64,000 nucleotides of DNA from Cinclus cinclus (GCF_963662255.1 NC_085068.1:4650001-4714000); one strand, 5' to 3'. Shown: positions 49,001-60,519, counted from the first letter of the stretch. The notes: generated by a model not told the origin, from the sequence alone. Numbers and translations are program-made.

Positions 49001-51247
49001 TGCATCACACCCTCATCACTGTTCAACTTGAGGAGAGCTTTGTGTGGTGCTGCCCTCTCAAAACCAGGCTCAGGGCAATGAATAGCTCCAGGGAGCTTGA
49101 TTGGTGACCCCAAATCTAAAAATAAAATGTTATAAAAATTAAAAAAAAAAAAAAATCTTTCCTCAGTCACAAATCATTTCTCAGTGGTTCCAACTGAAAC
49201 AACAGTGTGTAAAGCATCATGGATAACATCCAGTCCTGCCCTATTTATAGCTGTGGAGGTGGAGGAGAGTTTCTTTTGGACACATTTTTTTCTGGAGATG
49301 CTGCTTGTGCTGCTGTAAGGATTTCTCTGGAGGGCAGCTGGCACTTCCAGCCCTCCTGGGTGTGCAACCTCCCCTCAGGGTTGCTTTCAGTCTGTCCAGC
49401 TTGATCGCATCCACTAAGGAAGGGAATTTCTGACACCTTGCAGGTGGCGTGGTTTATAGGTGCCTTTCACCATATAATAAACCTTCGGTCACAGGACACC
49501 CAATTTCCAGGTGTCTGTTCCCAAAACTCCCTGCATGCAGGTTTCCCTGTACATCTCTGTTGCTGTATTTTGATTTTCTCCGCAGTGCTTAGAGCTGCCA
49601 ATGCCTGGAAAAACTGCCTTTGCTGAATTCCCCTGGAGCCCTGCTTTCCTTCCATGGCCGGAGCTGGATCAAATAATATCTCTGCCACGCTTTGGAGATA
49701 AGGCAGGAGCTGAGCAAACCTGCCACTATCTCAGCTTTAATTTTTCCTTGCAAATAGTGTGGAGCCAATGCCTCTCCACCCAGATCAGCTCCTCTTATCA
49801 GAGGGATAATAACTGGCTCACTAACCAACATAATTCCTCTATAACCCCCAGCAATCTTTTGGGAGGATTTTGCAAGTGGCTGAAGAACAGAGGAAAATCT
49901 ATGGCTGTAGGATTAATTGGAAAAAAAAAATCAAGGCAGTATTTGACCATGTGCTTTAAAAAATACAATTAAAAAATAAAAACAGTCTGTGTGTATAAAT
50001 ACAGTGACTTGTTTCCTCTTAAGTGGTCCCTCAGTGGCTCCTGCAGATGCAGAGCCTGGTTGAAGCGTGCAGGAAATGAAGGTGCACAGGATCATGAGCA
50101 AGTTTGGGATTTCAGGTGTCCAAAGCTCCCAGGGCAGGGCTGAGGTCCAAGGGAAGTATTTTGTGTTGATGGGCCGTGTCTTGCTGTGGATGCTCTGGGG
50201 CTGTTCTGCAGCTGCATCACCTCCTCCCTGCCCTGTGCCCCGCTCCAGGCTGTGCTGTGCTGCTGCTCCACAGCTCTCCCAGGCAGACACATCCACGCCT
50301 GGGCAGGTCTGACAGCCCAGGGGATGATTTTGTCTCCAAATCTCTATTTTTCCTGTGTTTTTGAGTTCATCTTGCCAGCGGTTTCCTTTCCGCTTGCTGA
50401 GCTGCGGGTGTTGAAAGCGAGCTGGGCTGGCTGGGCTGCCCAGGAGCTTTGGGTTTCCTTGTGGATCCTTCTCCCTTTTTTTTCCCCTCCTTCCAATAAA
50501 AGGAAATCAATAGCAGCCAGCAGCACCAGATCTCTGTGTGCTGCACGATCGGATTCTTGTCCCAGGAACCGGCTGGGATTATTGGCTGTCTTTGCACTTT
50601 GAATTTTAATAGCATTAACTCCGGCCTAGTCATGTTCTCCTGAAATCCCATTTAAAGTTGCCTTTGTAAGGCAGGAGCAGACACTGCTCGGGCTGTGCTT
50701 ATTTCCTCCTCCCTCGCCTGCAGAAATCACAACCAGAATTAAGAGACAGATTTTGAAGGTTAAAACTTCCCAGATTGTTTCCCTCTCAGTTGTCATTTCG
50801 GGACGGTTTTGTTTTCTTTCCGATCGCATCAAATATTTGTACTCCTGTGGGGACTGCAGTGAGAGGGTGAATCTCCCTTAAGAAAATAAAGGGATTTTTT
50901 CCATCATTTTTGTGGTATAGATGGGGGGAAGTTGGTGGAAAGAGAAGTTACCAAAAGTGGCTCAACTTGGGGCTGTGCTGTGCCTCTCCTAAAGCTCCTG
51001 AATTATTTAAGGTGTTGCTGAGACTTTTATATTTAGAAATATTGAAATGGAGACCCTTTCACCCAGCCTGAATTTTAGATACTTTTTCTTCTGATCTCAC
51101 AGACGGCCCCTGAGAGAGGGGACTTGGCCAGCATCCTGTCCCAGCACAAAACAGCTAGATAATTTTTTTAAAATCTCTGTTTTGCCAAGTAAAAATGAGT
51201 TCTGAAGAATTTTAAGTCTTTGAAATCTTTTGGGTGTGCTCAGCAGT

Positions 51248-51272
51248 GGGGTGGGGGGGGAGGGTATTGGGT
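51248..51272 (+). other. G-rich tract matching the G-quadruplex pattern
   Basis: Four G runs (four, eight, three and three G) are separated by loops of one to four bases. It lies about 180 bases upstream of the 48-base T tract. Confidence 0.55.
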
Positions 51273-51449
51273 GCCTGGTGTGTGAATGATCAGTTATTTC
51301 TTTAATTTTCCAGTTATAAATCTAATCCTGGAGTCATTTGGGTGCCCCTTCTCCTATCCTGGTCCCACACACTGGTGCTTGTATCAAGTAGAAAGAATTG
51401 CATTTGCCTGTGGCTTTTTTTATCTCCTCCAAATCCCCCCGTTGCTTTG

Positions 51450-51451
<2 letters not shown>

Positions 51452-51499
<48 letters not shown>
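51452..51499. repeat. Poly(T) tract, about 48 bases
   Basis: An uninterrupted T run on the plus strand. Overlapping frames that show poly-Phe or poly-Lys are artefacts of it. Its length should be treated as approximate. Confidence 0.92.
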
Positions 51500-51500
<1 letters not shown>

Positions 51501-52262
51501 TTATTATTGGCCTCATTTTTCCAGTACAACCATGTTTTCTCTGGGAAAATGCCCAGTGCTGGGCACAGCTTGGGAGAGGTCCTGTGAGGGCAGTGTAAAA
51601 AGGTGGATGACTTTGGAACCTTTATGTGAATAAATAGCAGGAGATAACATATTTTTTGTCTTCCTCAAGTACCGCACTGAAAACCCATATGTGAATTATT
51701 ACTCTTGATCATATTTAGCTTTGAGTTAATACGATTGCTTCTTGGGTACCTGTCTCCTAGGATCATGTATTGCTCATTTTCATTTTCTAGCTCTGGCTAT
51801 TTGAAAATCGTGGTTTGGGTTATGAAGTGCATGTGGAAGGGATAAGGGTTCCTGCTGTCAGCTTTGCTTGCTGAGCCTTCTGCAGCACATGGGGGAAAAT
51901 GCAAGAGTCTTTTCTATACTGGTCATGGAAATTTATTTATGAGATTTTCATGAGTCTGAATTTAAAAAAAAAAAAAATTTTGGGAAGAGAAGAAAGAAAA
52001 GAAGAATCCGGATGCAATCATTGCTGTGAGATTTGTGAGGAAGTGATGAAAACTAGCAGCTGCTGTTGTTGTACATCTTGCTCCAGTAAAATCTCCCTTC
52101 TCTTCCTCTTTACTCCTGTCCCACCTCTCTTCCCTGCTGCCTCGTATTTATCCCTGGATGATCTCGGGAATATCAAGGATGTCATGTTGGAGCCAGGATT
52201 TCTCCTCATGGCAGTGTCACTGTGCCCTGGCTGCTGTCCCATGCAAGAGTGGCAGGAACTTT

Positions 52263-52438
52263 CCAGATTGCCCAGAGCAGCTGTGGCTGCCCCTGGATCC
52301 CTGGAAATGTCCAGGGCCAGGTTTGACAGGGCTTGGAGCAACATGGGATAGTGGAAGGTGTCCCTGTCCATGGCAGGGGGTGGAACAGGATGAGCTTTTA
52401 GGTCTCTTCCATCACAAACCATTCTGGGATTCTATGAC
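52263..52438 (+). mobile_element. CR1-type LINE fragment (3' end)
   Basis: In sense: 'ttgcccagagcagctgtggctgcccctggatccctgg', 'tccagggccaggtttgacagggcttggagcaacatgggatagtggaaggtgtccctgtccatggcagggggtgg', 'gatgagcttttaggtctcttcc'. It ends 'attctgggattctatga'. It is 5'-truncated and diverged at scattered sites. Confidence 0.92.
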
Positions 52439-53475
52439 CAAGTAAAACAGGGCATGGAAGGGTTTGTACATCCCCCTGTGACCTTAACCGAGCACTGGGT
52501 ATTTCTTGGGGAGCTTGGGAAGGCATTTAGTGCAGTTGAAAAATCAAACTGATCATTCCACCACCTATTTCCAGCCACGATGCAGCATCTGGGGTCATTT
52601 GGATCGTGTTTTCCTGGAGCTTGGTGTTCTCACCTGCTCCCTGCTCACTCACCTGGTGCTTTGCTGCTGCAGGAATTGCTATGCTCGACTTCCCTGGGCT
52701 CTCCAGATAGAACCCTGCAGAGAGTGGCTTCCTCCAGGAAGCATCACTGCTTTGCTTCATCTGGATGGAAATAAAATACTTTTTTTTTTTTTTGTTTTTT
52801 TCCTCTGCTTAGCTGGGTTTGAGTGCATCCTCACACCTTCTCTGGGATGTGTTTTTCCACCCTAACAAGAGTCGATCTACAGAGTGTTGAGTTCATTCCA
52901 CAGGGATCCAGTCCCACATTCCAACCCATATGTCCCCACCCTGATGCTGCTGGAGCTTGGGTTTGTGCTGCTGGCTTTGACATACAGCTTCTATGCTTTC
53001 TGCTGCTCCCTTTGGTTTTATTTTATTTCTTTTTATTTTATTTAAAATTTCAATTTCATTCTATTTTCCCAGCCCCAGGTTTGCCTGGTGCAGTACCCTG
53101 ATAACTCCATGAGAGCAGCTCCCTGCTGCCTCCAAGCACTGCAGCACTAGCCAAGATGAATAAAAGGCTGTCACTTTTATTAACTTTGCTACCTAGTGTG
53201 GTGTTTAATTCCAGGCAGGCACCTAGTGCAGGCCTCCCAGCTTTAAATGGCTTCTCCTGCCTTTGGGAATGTGTGTAAAATAGATGGGGCAGCATTACAC
53301 CACCCGTAGCCACACTCCCTTCCAGTAATACTGTGGGTATTTCAGAAAAACAAGTGTATTTTTTGGTATTTTGGTTGGCATTTGGTTGGCATCTTCATTT
53401 TCAGACTGAAAAACCTTATTTCCACTACTGATTTTGGGTCATTTTTTTGTTTTTTTGTTGGTTTTTTTTTTTTTT
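52439..53475. other. Non-coding stretch between two CR1 copies
   Basis: It contains T-rich runs at 52780-52793 and just before 53475. An A/T-rich patch at about 53020-53060 is low complexity. No exon was recognised. Confidence 0.5.
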
Positions 53476-53622
53476 GCCCAGAGAGGTTGTGAACTCCTGC
53501 TCCCTGCAATTGTCCAAGGCCAGGTTGAATGGGGCTTGGAGCAACCTGGGATAGTGGAAGGATAGTGGAATGGAATGAGCTTTAAGGTCCCTTCCAACCC
53601 AAACCATTCTGTGATTTTATGG
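53476..53622 (+). mobile_element. CR1-type LINE fragment (3' end)
   Basis: It starts 'gcccagagaggttgtgaactcctgctccctgcaattgtccaaggccaggttgaatggggcttggagcaacctgggatagtgg' and ends 'gagctttaaggtcccttccaacccaaaccattctgtgattttat'. The usual 'tgtccctgcccatggcaggg' block is replaced by a short local repeat of GGATAGTGGAA. The 5' edge abuts a run of 14 T directly. Confidence 0.92.
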
Positions 53623-55641
53623 GCATAGGTATATTTGTTTCATCACAGTCAGGTGTGCTGTGTTATTTAGTGTAGTAGTAAGACTTTGGTGGGAAAAAAA
53701 AATGGTTTAAAATCCCCAGGTGTTCAGTTTTTGTCCTGAACCTCCTGGCAGGGTAGAGCAAACTTTGCAGTGAAAAGTTTTAATAAGCATAGATTAGAAG
53801 TTCAATAAGTGGTGTGTAATTGTCAAGCAAAACATTGTCTCTCTTAGGCGTTTGGGAAAACTTTCAAGTTTATTTCATTTAAAAAAAATTAAAAATAAGA
53901 GGGGAAAAATAAGATTTCTGAAACAGGATTCTGGGTCTTCAGGGTGAAGGGCAGTGAAGTGGGAGCAGGATGCATTGGGGTGTCTGGACAGCCTGAGGTG
54001 GGCTCAGCCTGTGGATTCACACCTTCCAAGACCAGCATTATCCTGTTAAATCAACATTAGCCTCCTAAGCATCAGAATTTGGGTAGTTTTCCTGCTGTCA
54101 GCCCATCACCTGCCATGAAATCGATGGGCAAGGAGGAAGCTGCTTGTGCCATCCATGTCCATGCTGCAGTGCAGTTATTTTTATCTATTATATATTGTTC
54201 CCAGTGGAATTATTCTGGCCCATAGTCTGTAGATAAGGGCTGTTACTAAATGAATGTGAGCTCTACCTTGAAGGTTAAATTGCTGCCTTGCAGTTTGGTG
54301 AGGAAGGTAGGGAGATGTTTACCCTCCTCCTCTGAAAAAAACCCATGAGCTCCAGCCCTGACCTGGCAATTTTGTTGAGTACTACTTGAAAAAGGCAAGT
54401 ATTGCACTGAAATGCTGTGTTTAGTTCTCTGAATTGATGGGTCTTCCTGATTAAGACGCCCACCTGCTGCCAGCTCTCAGGTGGGATCCCACAGCACTGG
54501 AAGAAGCTGCCAATTTCCCCATAAATTTGGGAAAGCTCCTCACAAACATTCTCAGGCTGCAGGTCACAGCTGAGGGATGGGGCTCAGAAATGAAGTGGCA
54601 GGTTCAGGAAGTTTTTTGGCCAAAAGCACCCAGTTCTTAGTGACACCATCATGGTGGTGCTGGTTCTGCAGACAGGATTAAACCCAGCCCTGGTGTTAGC
54701 ATCTTCTGGGTGTGAAATAAATTATTATTGGCAGCAGTACAGCCAAGGAAAATGCTGATGGTCCTGCCCTGAGTCGCCCCTCCTGAGAGTTTGGTGTGGA
54801 AGGATTAGGGTGGAAAATCAGTAGGAAAACATACAGAAAATGGCAGAAATGGTGACTGCCCTGCCCAGAGGTTATTTTTTCAGTTGGCAACCAACCTAAC
54901 TATATATTTAGTCCTGGTTTAGCAAACAAGGAGCGTGTTGGTGGTTGGAAAAATACCATGGGATACACCGGGTGGGTAATATTAGGATTTACATCGCTGG
55001 AGGCTTCTCCTCATATCCTGGAGTCATTTCTGTTACTGTTTGTAACTCAGCTCAAAGGGTTGGCCACTTAAGTGAGCCCAGCAGTCTGGTGTCCCCACTC
55101 AACTCACAGTGTTCAGGTCAGCCTCCCTGGCTCGTGGTTTCCAGGTGAGCCTGCCTGGCCCCATCATGCCAGGGGATGCAGGAATGTTGGGCTCCAGGCA
55201 GGGATGTGGGGCTGCAGCTGCAGCCCTGCAGCAGTGGTTTGTCTGCAGGTCCCCTTGGTTAACAAACACGGCTGCTGCAGGTTTTTAGAAGCTGTTAGTA
55301 TGAACCATTAACTCTTCCTTTTAATTATTCAGGTTGCCTCTTTTGAATTTCTTTTTTAAGTGGAGCTAATAGGCTTTGCAGAGGAGGCTTCCAGCCACAG
55401 CAGTTCCTCCCCGGAGGAGCCCTGTTTGTGCACCGCCAGCTAATCTCTTTTCTTCATTATCCCTTATCTTTCTTTCGCTGATTAATTGCTTTCAATTGAT
55501 TTATAAATATTCTGTTGATACACACAGTGACAGGAGGGGAACGGGATATGTCCAGGCTCAGGGGTCATTGATCCATGCAGCCCTTTGGGCTTTCCTAACC
55601 TGCCTCACAAATCCCAGCCATCCCAGCCAGGCTTTATTCCC

Positions 55642-55643
<2 letters not shown>
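53623..55643. other. Non-coding stretch, nothing recognised
   Basis: About 2 kb without an exon, RNA gene or clear interspersed repeat. Open frames are at chance length. Confidence 0.55.

Positions 55644-55692
<49 letters not shown>
55644..55692. repeat. Poly(T) tract, about 49 bases
   Basis: The longest homopolymer in the window, T on the plus strand, preceded by CCCAC. Overlapping poly-Phe frames are artefacts. No associated retroposon body was recognised. Confidence 0.92.
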
Positions 55693-55693
<1 letters not shown>

Positions 55694-58018
55694 TCTTTGC
55701 AATTCCTGCAAGCAACCAAAAATTGTGCTGTAGCATCACTTGGAGTCTATGCACATGAACAAGCCTTGTGCCTGGTGAGTGGCAGATTTTGGCTATAAAG
55801 AAATGGGATTTGGGTAAGTTTTGGTTGTGTTGATGAATGCAGCAGGTTGTGTGGGTGTCATTGAGGCTGCAAAGCCATTTTTAGAAACAGCAGCACATTT
55901 ATACACAGGGATAAATCATTAACCTTTCCCAATAGACTTCCCAGTTCCCCTGATGTTTCTCTGCAAGCAGCCTGTTCCCTCCAAGTGCCCCCATGATCCC
56001 TGCTGGGGTGGGCTGAACTGGGAGGCTCTGGGGACACGGCGGCCCTTGGTGGCCTTGCATTGACATTCCTGGATGTGCTGTGGGGCAGATAAGGCTTCAG
56101 CAAGAAAATATTTCCCAAAGTTTGAGACCCACCATAAAGCTCTGGGGTTTGTTGTTGCCTGATTTATTATTATTATTATTATTATTATTGTTATTGTTAT
56201 TATTATTATTACTATTTTCCTTCTCTTTCCCTGTACAGTGACTGGTGGCACAGGCACAACCCCGACGTGTGGCAGTGTAATTACACATTGCTAATGAGTG
56301 ATTGCAGCTCCTTTAGCAGCCCAGCCTGACACTTTATCGGGTATTTGCAGGAGTCGTGTAATTTTTCTATCATCATATATGGTAATATATTCACTGCAGC
56401 ACGACATAGGATGAGGTTCAATGAATAATGTAAACCCCAGAATAACACTGAATCTATATGAGATGTGCTTTCCCCCCAGCATTGTTTTAAAAAGGAAAAC
56501 ATTGATTCTGGCGGGGTTCAGCGGTTCAGAGCTCTCGGAGAACTCACGTTCTGCTGATCGATGCCCACCCTGGCCCTCCACAGCCACAAACGTGCAGCTG
56601 TCTGTGCCATCCCTCACCTCATTAGTGCTGACGAAGCTGGGGAGGGCAGGGAGGAGTCAGTGACATTTGCAGCTGGATCCAGATGTTGCAGAAGCACAGC
56701 AGGTTCTGTTGGGTTCGGGTACCAGGTGAAAACCTCCCTCTCCATAATACATCAATTTTTCCCCAGTTACTGCCTTTGAATGCAAATTAAGATGGATAAT
56801 TTCTGTTTGTTTTCCTTTTTAACCAATTTCCCCCTATTCTGATCTGTGTCATTTATATTTGCGGGCCATTATCTTTAGTCTCATTAGAGCCTTTTAGCAT
56901 TTGAATGAAAATATTGTAAAGAACCCAGAAGTTAGGCATAAAATGTCTGTGATGATAACTATAATCCTCGTGATAAATTTAAAAACACAATAGAAATAAC
57001 TGTGATGAGCTCAGGAAGTTGTCCCAAATGAGATTGGAACGAACATGATGTTTGCCCTTTCCCCATTGCTTTTTCACCTCTTTTAAACAGCTTTTGCAGT
57101 GCTGTTTTAAAGAAGGGGAAAGTTGCTGTGTATGGCCTGAGTGGGGAGCTAACAAAAAAATTAAGATTTTTCTCTCTACTCAGGCTTTCATTAATAACTG
57201 CAAAAACTCTTGGTGATGCACGTGTGATTTTCAGGAGCTTAAAATACTCTGGCAGCACTGGAGGAGGAGGAGGTGCTAAGCGGTGCCAAGTTCCTCAATG
57301 AAAATTACTCTCACCACCCCTAGTTTTGGAGCCAGATCGATGTTAATTAATCCTTGCCTCACATGTTAAATTCTCCAACCTCACCACCATCAGATTTTAA
57401 CTCAGTAAAAGCAGATGGAGGTTCCCAAAGCGCCTCCGAAATTCCCAGCCAAGTGCTCTCCTCGATGACAATGCCAATTTGTCATGAGTGAAATGTTTGA
57501 CAAAAATCTGTCATTTTTGAGAGAAGTTTTTCCTTGAAAGAGAAACCAGGGGGAAAAAAGAAATCAGCTCTGTTTTGAAACATGTCCTCACTCTGTTATC
57601 TTTATTTTGTGAAAGAGGGGGTTGGAGAGGGGGGTTTCCATGGCCATGGGAGAGAAGTTTTAGGAAGTTTTCCTGGAAGCAGGTGGCATTTTGAAGCAGG
57701 AGTCTTTGCTTGAGGTCTCCAGGTTTTTCTGTTCTGGTGGTTTTTATGGAGCTCTGTCCTCCAGGTCAAATGTGGCTCTCAAGGGCCAGCTCCTGTCTGA
57801 AAGTACATGGATGCATCTCTGGCCTTGTGCAGAGATTCTTCAGGCAGGACTGAGGTTGCACAGCAGTGGCTGCAGGTGCCAGTGCCTCCAGGGTAGTGAC
57901 ACAGCACCAGCAATATGTTCAAGCTGCATTTGATCAGCCACCAGCTCCTATTCCACACTGTAGGGAGGGAGAGCTGTTCCCTTTGGCGCAGCAGTGCCGA
58001 AGCGGAGTTGCTTTTTCA
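55693..58018. other. Non-coding stretch with a second ATT-type repeat
   Basis: It holds the imperfect ATT repeat at 56164-56214. A repeat-free AT-rich block at about 56830-57010 and a second at about 57320-57480 look conserved by composition only. No exon was recognised. Confidence 0.5.
56164..56214. repeat. Imperfect (ATT)n microsatellite
   Basis: About 17 trinucleotide units, interrupted by two GTT units and one ACT unit. The interruptions indicate an older repeat than the pure one at 23263-23323. Confidence 0.93.
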
Positions 58019-58185
58019 CAGAATCATAAGATCATCAAGATTGCAAAAGCCCTCCAAGATCATCAGTCCAACCAACACTGCCAAGACCCATGTCCCCAGG
58101 TGTCACATCCACATCTGTTAAATCCCTCCAGGGTTGGGGACTCCACCAGTGCCCTGGGCAGCCTGTGCCAGGGCTGGACAGTGTT
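58019..58185 (-). mobile_element. CR1-type LINE fragment of a different subfamily
   Basis: The plus strand reads 'cagaatcataagatcatcaagattgcaaaagccctccaagatcatcagtccaaccaacactgcc', then 'cccaggtgtcacatccacatctgttaaatccctccagggttggggactccaccagtgccctgggcagcctgtgccagggc'. It is the inverse of a CR1 3' region whose terminal motif ('aaaagccctccaagatcatcagtccaacc') differs from the other copies here. This suggests a different, probably older, subfamily. Confidence 0.85.
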
Positions 58186-58310
58186 TTGACGCCAACTTGA
58201 CTCTCTGTTGCCTGTCTCTGGTGGGTCCTGCCCTTGGGGGTGATGGCTGGGCTTTCTGGCAGAGTTAGGACAATTTTTGGTGGTGATCACCGGTAGCTTG
58301 CTTGTTTCAG

Positions 58311-58370
58311 AACCGTAACTCTGGTGAGACCTCCAAGCCCAGGAAGCTGGAGATGGGACACAAGATGCAG
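58311..58370 (+). other. Exon-like 60-base segment (unassigned)
   Basis: A pyrimidine-rich acceptor (cttgcttgtttcag) ends at 58310 and a CAG|GTTTGT donor begins at 58371, leaving exactly 20 codons. Read from the first base, the segment is open and encodes NRNSGETSKPRKLEMGHKMQ. I do not recognise it. A cassette exon of length divisible by three would keep frame when skipped. It could equally be chance: the donor is only fair and there is no second support. Confidence 0.28.
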
Positions 58371-60124
58371 GTTTGTCCTCTGGTGGGGGTTGTTAAGTGG
58401 ATCAGCCTGCAGAGACCTTCAGAACCAGGCTTGGGTGGGAAGGGTCTCCTGGCCCTGAAGAAGGGTTTTGGCTAGGGAGGGCAGAAGGACCCTGGCCAAT
58501 TTGGAATGAAGAGCCAGACCCATCTGCACTGATACCATCACTTGTCCCTTTCCCAGCAGCAGCCAGCATCCACGGGGAATGACTCCAGGGACAGAAATAC
58601 CTCCCTGGCCTCAGCTTCCACCTGGCTAAGGCCAGGGACCACCACACAGCAATGGCTTGATCCAGAGCAAGGACAGGATGCCAATACCCGACCCCACTTT
58701 AACCACTGTCAAAGGGTGATTGCTGCCTGTCACGGGGCCCAGAGCCCGGCAGCACCACACAAACCCAGCCGAGGCGTCTTTGACTTTAGCAGCACCACTC
58801 GTCCGTGTGCCTTCCAAAGGGATTACTAATCACCAAGGGGCAGGAGAATCCTGGCGGGTCCATCGCTGGGTCAAAGAGCAGCCGAGCTGCTGCGGGAGTG
58901 AGTAACGCTGCCGGGCCACCATTAGTCAGCAGAAATCAGGATTAAACCCAGCCCAGCATTCCCGCTCGCTCACCGGGCTCCTCTTCCAGGGAGGAGGCTC
59001 CAAGGGGAGCTCCTGGGGAGCTTTGGGCTTGTGCAATGCCTGTGACGCGGAGAACCTCCTCCCTCTGCTTTGGTTCGGGGGCACTGCAACTCAGCACCTT
59101 CCGTGCCGTGGCAGGTCACACGGCTACCTTTGCTCTGGGATTACGTACAGAGCAGGATTAAACCCGCAGGTGCCGCGGAGCCGGCGGTGATTCCCGGCTC
59201 CCGTGGGGTGGCTCCGGCCGTTCCCGCTGCGCTGGGAGCTGAGTCGGCACGGGCGCGCTCCGACTTGATCCCGGGGAGAGGAGTTGTGCAAACAGGGCGC
59301 GATGGGAGGTGACGCAGAGCTCTCCTGGGCTTCCCGGAGCTGAGGTAGGAGATGGCCGCGGCCGTGGGGCACAGCACAGCTGGCGGCAGAGCCGTGTGGC
59401 AGTGCCAGCCCGTTGCGTGCGCTCCGTTTGCCGCAATGAGAGCCAGCGCCTGTTGCACAACGAAACCGATTCGCTTCCCCTTCCCCAGCCGCTGGCGAGG
59501 AGGCAGCAGGACAGGGAAGGGGCAATGCCCGCCGGCGCACTGGGAGGCCAGGACGGTCACGGGGTGGGTGACAACCTGGTTTATTGACTCGGGTGTGCAG
59601 GGTGGCCATGGGTGCATCCCTTCCTAGGCAGGACAGCTCACTCTGCCCGTAGTGGGGTTGTCACTCGCTTCCCCAAAACGTCAAAGCCCATGCACACGGG
59701 GTGTGCCTCAGTTTCCCCATGCCTGAGATACTGCTGCTGTAGGGTGGGGGAGCTGGCTTCACGCTGGCTGGCAGAGGCTTGGTGCTGTTGTAAAGGGGAA
59801 TATGGTGACTTTTTTTTTCTTTTGTCTTGGGCTGTTTTATGAGTTTTGTGCAAGCCCTGCCTTCCTGGGCAGAGCAAAAGGTGTATGATTGCAGTGTGCT
59901 GGGGCTGCCCCCAGAGCATCCCCGAGCCAGCATCTGGCCACGCAGGGCTCATCTAGTGAGGTGAACAGTGTAGAGACTGGCAAAAATTCATAAACCCAAA
60001 GGGCTTCTGCCCAGTTCTTCATCACTTCAGCAGGTGAAAAAATTCATAAAGCAGGTCTGCTGTGGGGGCGTAGAAACAGGCAGCCCAGGCAGGAGGGTGA
60101 GGGCAGGTAGTAGGTGCACCGTGG
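58371..60124. other. Non-coding stretch containing a minor CpG-rich segment
   Basis: CpG density rises at about 59060-59560 and falls again before the CR1 at 60125. This segment may be an outlying part of the promoter island at 60520-61640 or a separate regulatory island. Long frames on both strands at 59124-59617 reflect GC content. No exon was identified with confidence. Confidence 0.45.
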
Positions 60125-60352
60125 ACCATAGGGAACAAAAATACTCGTATTGGGAAAAATTTCCTCAGTGAAGGAGTGGTTAAGCATTGAAACAGGCTCC
60201 TCAGGGGAAGTGGTGGAGTCGTCATCCCTAGAAGTGTTCAAAAAACAACCAGATGTGACATTGTGCCATATGGTTTAGTGGCCATGGTGCTATTTGGTTA
60301 AAAGTTGGACTTGATCTTGGAAGTCTTTTCCCACCTTAATGATTCTATGGAA
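60125..60352 (+). mobile_element. CR1-type LINE fragment (3' end)
   Basis: In sense: 'gggaaaaatttcctcagtgaaggagtggttaagcattgaaacaggctcctcaggggaagtggtggagtcgtcatccctagaagtgttcaaaaaac', then 'gttggacttgatcttggaagtcttttcccaccttaatgattctatgg'. It is 5'-truncated and lies only about 130 bases upstream of the TATA-like box at 60485. Confidence 0.92.
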
Positions 60353-60484
60353 AAGCTATACCAGCGTGCTGGGTTTCAGAGAGTTTGGTCGTTCTGGTGT
60401 ATTATTATGTGGCTTTTATCACAGAAAGGCAGGTGGTCTCCGTGTTCTCAACGGGTTTTGCTTTGTCTTCTGCTCACGCCATCC

Positions 60485-60494
60485 TATATAAAAT
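60485..60494 (+). promoter_or_regulatory. TATA-like box at the edge of a CpG island
   Basis: TATATAAAAT matches the TATA consensus well and lies at the upstream edge of the large CpG island. If functional, transcription would start about 25-35 bases downstream (around 60515-60525), in the direction of the candidate first exon. TATA boxes at CpG-island promoters are a minority class, and TATA-like strings are common in AT-rich DNA, so this is only suggestive. Confidence 0.35.
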
Positions 60495-60519
60495 AAGTAA
60501 CAACTGCATTGCGAGCAAA

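Larger units (their letters stand above)
40084..52262. other. Long non-coding stretch, no gene recognised
   Basis: About 12 kb in which no coding exon or interspersed element was recognised. It holds a 15-base A run at 49141-49155, a 14-base A run at 51964-51977, the 48-base T tract at 51452-51499 and a G-rich tract at 51248-51272. Protein-like short frames at about 46660-46805 (plus) and 49601-49972 (plus) lack domains or splice context. Both regions may be conserved non-coding DNA. Confidence 0.5.

Noticed and set aside
51286..51633. Frames with poly-Phe or poly-Lys
   Set aside because: Produced by the 48-base T tract. The same holds for frames at 675-1172, 7369-7734, 12551-12903 and 55376-55798.
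52018..52445. Frames of 95-134 codons on both strands
   Set aside because: They run through the CR1 fragment at 52263-52438 and share no protein similarity that I recognise.
59124..59617. About 160-codon minus-strand frames
   Set aside because: GC-driven frames in a minor CpG segment. Two overlapping frames on the same strand are open equally, which points to composition rather than coding.
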